Source of the DNA: Lachnospiraceae bacterium UBA3386
GTDB lineage: Bacteria; Bacillota; Clostridia; Lachnospirales; Lachnospiraceae
Direction: 5' to 3'
Length of the DNA: 6,766 nt
NCBI GenBank assembly: GCA_002358875.1
Contig: DEPS01000193.1
Coordinates: 1-6,766 of the forward strand
The translations under genes and the position numbers were made by a program. This document shows positions 4,964 through 6,766 of this stretch, one piece after another (the first letter of the stretch is position 1; every line of letters starts with the position of its first letter). The notes under the pieces were generated by a model. That model saw nothing but the letters and a program-made list of their open reading frames with translations, had not been told where the DNA came from and did not search any database.

Positions 4964-6691
4964 GTGAGGGAAAAAGTCGGAAAAGTTTTAAGCAGACTGA
5001 CATTTTTGAAGAGTCTGCGGGTGATTTTTTTTATTATTATTTTTATGGTCGGCGTGGTGCCCTGTATCCTTTTGCAGAACGGGCTGTTACGGGATTATGA
5101 AACCCGTGCGGTGGAGGTCAGGGTGGAACAGGTCAAGGGACAGCTCAGGTCTTTAGCAAATCAGCTGATCAGCAGCAATTATCTGGTCAATCAGGATTCG
5201 GGGCAGGTTGATGCCCAGCTTTCGGAATTTTCCACGCTGTATGACGGAAGGCTTCTGATCATCGATTCTATGTTAAATGTCGTCAGGGATACATATGGTC
5301 TCTCAGAGAACAAGACGATCGTATCGCAGGATGTGATCACCTGCCTGACGACAGGAGACCAGGCCGGATCGGAGCATTATGACAGGGAGGACCGTTTTAT
5401 TGAGGTCGTAGTCCCGATCATAGAGACCCGTTCCAGGGAGGGGCTTGATGCTGCCACACAGGGCGGGGAGGCTTTCTTCCAGGATACTAAAGGCCAGATC
5501 AATATGGTCCGCGGAGTGCTTCTTGCCAGCACATCCACGGAGTATATCCAGAGGACCAAGGAGATACTGCGCCAAAAGGCGGGAACACTGCAGACGATTA
5601 TGCTCATCGTTGTTTTTCTGGTTTCCATCCTGCTCTCGGGATTTCTCGTCAGCCCTTTTGAGAAGCTTTCAAGGGACATACGGGAGGTGAAAGAAGGTTA
5701 TTCAAATGAACCTATAACGGCACCCCGGTACATCGAGACCATCCACATCGCCGAGGCATTCAATAATGTGCTGGGACGTATGAACGCGCTGGACCAGTCT
5801 CGGCAGGAATTTGTCGCCAATGTTTCACATGAGCTGAAGACCCCCATGACTTCCATGAAGGTGCTGGCCGCCTCTCTGCTGTCAGAGGAAAATGTGGATC
5901 CGGCAGTCTATCGGGAGTTCCTCGAGGACATCGATGGAGAGATCGACCGGGAGAACAAGATCATTTCAGATCTTCTGGCCCTGGTCAGGGAAGACCGGAC
6001 GGATGTTGAAATAGATGTGGCGCCCACAAACATCAACGAGCTTACACAGGCGGTGATGAAACGCATGGGACCCCTTGCCCAGCTGAGGGATATAGAGCTG
6101 ACCTTCGTCAGCAGGAAAGAAGTGTCCGCAGAGGTAGATGCGACCCGGCTCGGTCTGGTGCTTACCAATCTTGTGGAAAATGCCGTAAAATATAACCGCC
6201 AGCACGGAGAAGTCACGGTCACACTGGATGCCGACCATGGATATTTCCAGCTTACGGTCTCCGATACAGGAATCGGCATTCCTAAGGAAGAGCAGGGCAG
6301 GATATTTGAGCGCTTTTACAGGGTGGACAAATCCAGATCCCGCGCGATCGGCGGAACAGGCCTTGGCCTTTCAATTGCCAAAAGCGTTGTCCTTAGCCAT
6401 CACGGTACGATCGGCGTAAGGAGCAGCGAGGGAAAAGGGACCACCTTCATTGTAAGGATCCCGCTTGAATACTCCGCCCAGCCTATGGATCTTCGCGCAG
6501 GCCGGCAGCACCGTCAGATCATCCGCTTTCTTCGCGGCAGAAGAAATGACGATGCGATACGGCAGTACAGGGAAAAGACTATCCGTGTCTCAAAAAGGAA
6601 GGGGCGGCCCGCAGCACTGGATTCGGAAGAGGCCGGGGGAAAGACTTCAGACGCGGAACTGATCGCGGGTAAAAATGAACACAGGGGATAA
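4964..6691 (+). CDS. Membrane sensor histidine kinase, cognate to the upstream response regulator
   Basis: 575-residue sensor kinase read from GTG 4964. Segments: transmembrane helix 1 (about 17-38, rich in Ile/Phe/Val), an extracytoplasmic sensor of about 170 residues (40-208) with no motif that I recognise, transmembrane helix 2 (about 211-231), a HAMP-like linker (232-280), a HisKA dimerisation helix with FVANVSHELKTPMTS (283-297, phospho-His289), and an ATPase domain with N box LVENAVKYN (Asn406), G1 DTGIGIP (434-440), F box IFERFYRVDKSRSR and G2 GGTGLGLSI (463-471). All catalytic boxes are intact. After the ATPase core (ends near 502) there is an extra tail of about 73 residues, rich in Arg and Lys in its first two thirds. 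GTG 4934 would add ten residues but has only a poorly placed G-run; 4964 has GGAG at good spacing. It senses an unknown envelope signal and phosphorylates the regulator encoded 124 bases upstream. Confidence 0.93.
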   Translation: MREKVGKVLSRLTFLKSLRVIFFIIIFMVGVVPCILLQNGLLRDYETRAVEVRVEQVKGQLRSLANQLISSNYLVNQDSGQVDAQLSEFSTLYDGRLLIIDSMLNVVRDTYGLSENKTIVSQDVITCLTTGDQAGSEHYDREDRFIEVVVPIIETRSREGLDAATQGGEAFFQDTKGQINMVRGVLLASTSTEYIQRTKEILRQKAGTLQTIMLIVVFLVSILLSGFLVSPFEKLSRDIREVKEGYSNEPITAPRYIETIHIAEAFNNVLGRMNALDQSRQEFVANVSHELKTPMTSMKVLAASLLSEENVDPAVYREFLEDIDGEIDRENKIISDLLALVREDRTDVEIDVAPTNINELTQAVMKRMGPLAQLRDIELTFVSRKEVSAEVDATRLGLVLTNLVENAVKYNRQHGEVTVTLDADHGYFQLTVSDTGIGIPKEEQGRIFERFYRVDKSRSRAIGGTGLGLSIAKSVVLSHHGTIGVRSSEGKGTTFIVRIPLEYSAQPMDLRAGRQHRQIIRFLRGRRNDDAIRQYREKTIRVSKRKGRPAALDSEEAGGKTSDAELIAGKNEHRG

Positions 6692-6695
6692 GCAG

Positions 6696-6766
6696 ATGAT
6701 CTTTTTTCCGGTGAAACAGGGGGTGGAACAGGGGACGGTTCCCCATTCCAAAAACTTCAGGGTGGA
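6696..6766 (+). CDS. Possible start of a downstream gene, cut by the window edge
   Basis: ATG 6696 is preceded by AGGGG (6683-6687) at 8 bases, just inside the end of the kinase gene, and the frame stays open to the window end (23 codons, beginning MIFFPVKQG). ATG 6675 in the same frame would overlap the kinase by 17 bases. The spacing fits a translationally linked third gene of the two-component operon. Against it, the sequence holds a REP-like palindrome and no recognisable domain or signal peptide, so it may be non-coding. Product unknown. Confidence 0.3.
   Translation, partial: MIFFPVKQGVEQGTVPHSKNFRV
6724..6750. repeat. REP-like palindrome with GGGGA/TCCCC core at the right edge
   Basis: TGGAA (6724-6728) pairs with TTCCA (6746-6750), and GGGGA (6731-6735) with TCCCC (6740-6744), around the loop CGGT. 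The GGGGACGGTTCC core resembles small dispersed palindromes often seen between genes in Firmicutes, in some cases associated with IS200-like (RAYT) transposases. No T-run follows, so it is not an evident terminator. The assignment to a repeat family is from memory of the motif only. Confidence 0.45.

Noticed and set aside
1..6766. CRISPR array, phage, toxin-antitoxin or defence system
   Set aside because: No regularly spaced direct repeats, integrase, nuclease or paired small genes are seen; the coding content is transport, competence-type DNA binding and signal transduction.

Overview
The window is a bacterial chromosomal segment that reads entirely on the + strand. AGGAGG/GGAGG-type ribosome binding sites, a lipoprotein form of ComEA, an OmpR-type two-component pair and a fairly high GC content for a Firmicute suggest a Clostridia member, probably Lachnospiraceae. 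That placement is inferred from style and is not proven.

Layout. (1) 25-2729: two tandem CNNM/CBS/CorC_HlyC membrane proteins (putative Mg2+/Co2+ transporters or cation-handling proteins) with ATGA start/stop overlap, so they form a translationally coupled operon. The first copy has diverged in the residues that are usually conserved in the membrane domain, and it ends in a tandem 20-residue repeat whose last partial copy supplies the ribosome binding site of the second gene. (2) 2730-3019: a gene-free stretch of 290 bases. It holds a long near-perfect inverted repeat, a segment that can fold into a closed multi-hairpin structure, a good sigma-A-like promoter and a hairpin covering the ribosome binding site of the next gene. 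(3) 3020-4039: a ComEA-family DNA-binding protein with a lipoprotein-like N-terminus, an SLBB domain and a C-terminal double helix-hairpin-helix. No comEC follows. (4) 4138-6691: an OmpR/PhoB-family response regulator and its membrane histidine kinase, separated by a leader with its own stem-loop. (5) 6692-6766: the window edge, with a possible start of another gene and a REP-like palindrome.

How they work together: the CorC pair is one unit and the regulator/kinase pair is another. ComEA has its own promoter and may be a single-gene unit; nothing in the sequence links it functionally to either neighbour. The coding content is mostly ordinary core/housekeeping material. The less ordinary signals are the 2740-2935 intergenic structure, the degenerate ion-site residues and repeat tail of the first CorC-like protein, the paired leader structures, and the GGGGA/TCCCC palindrome at the right edge.
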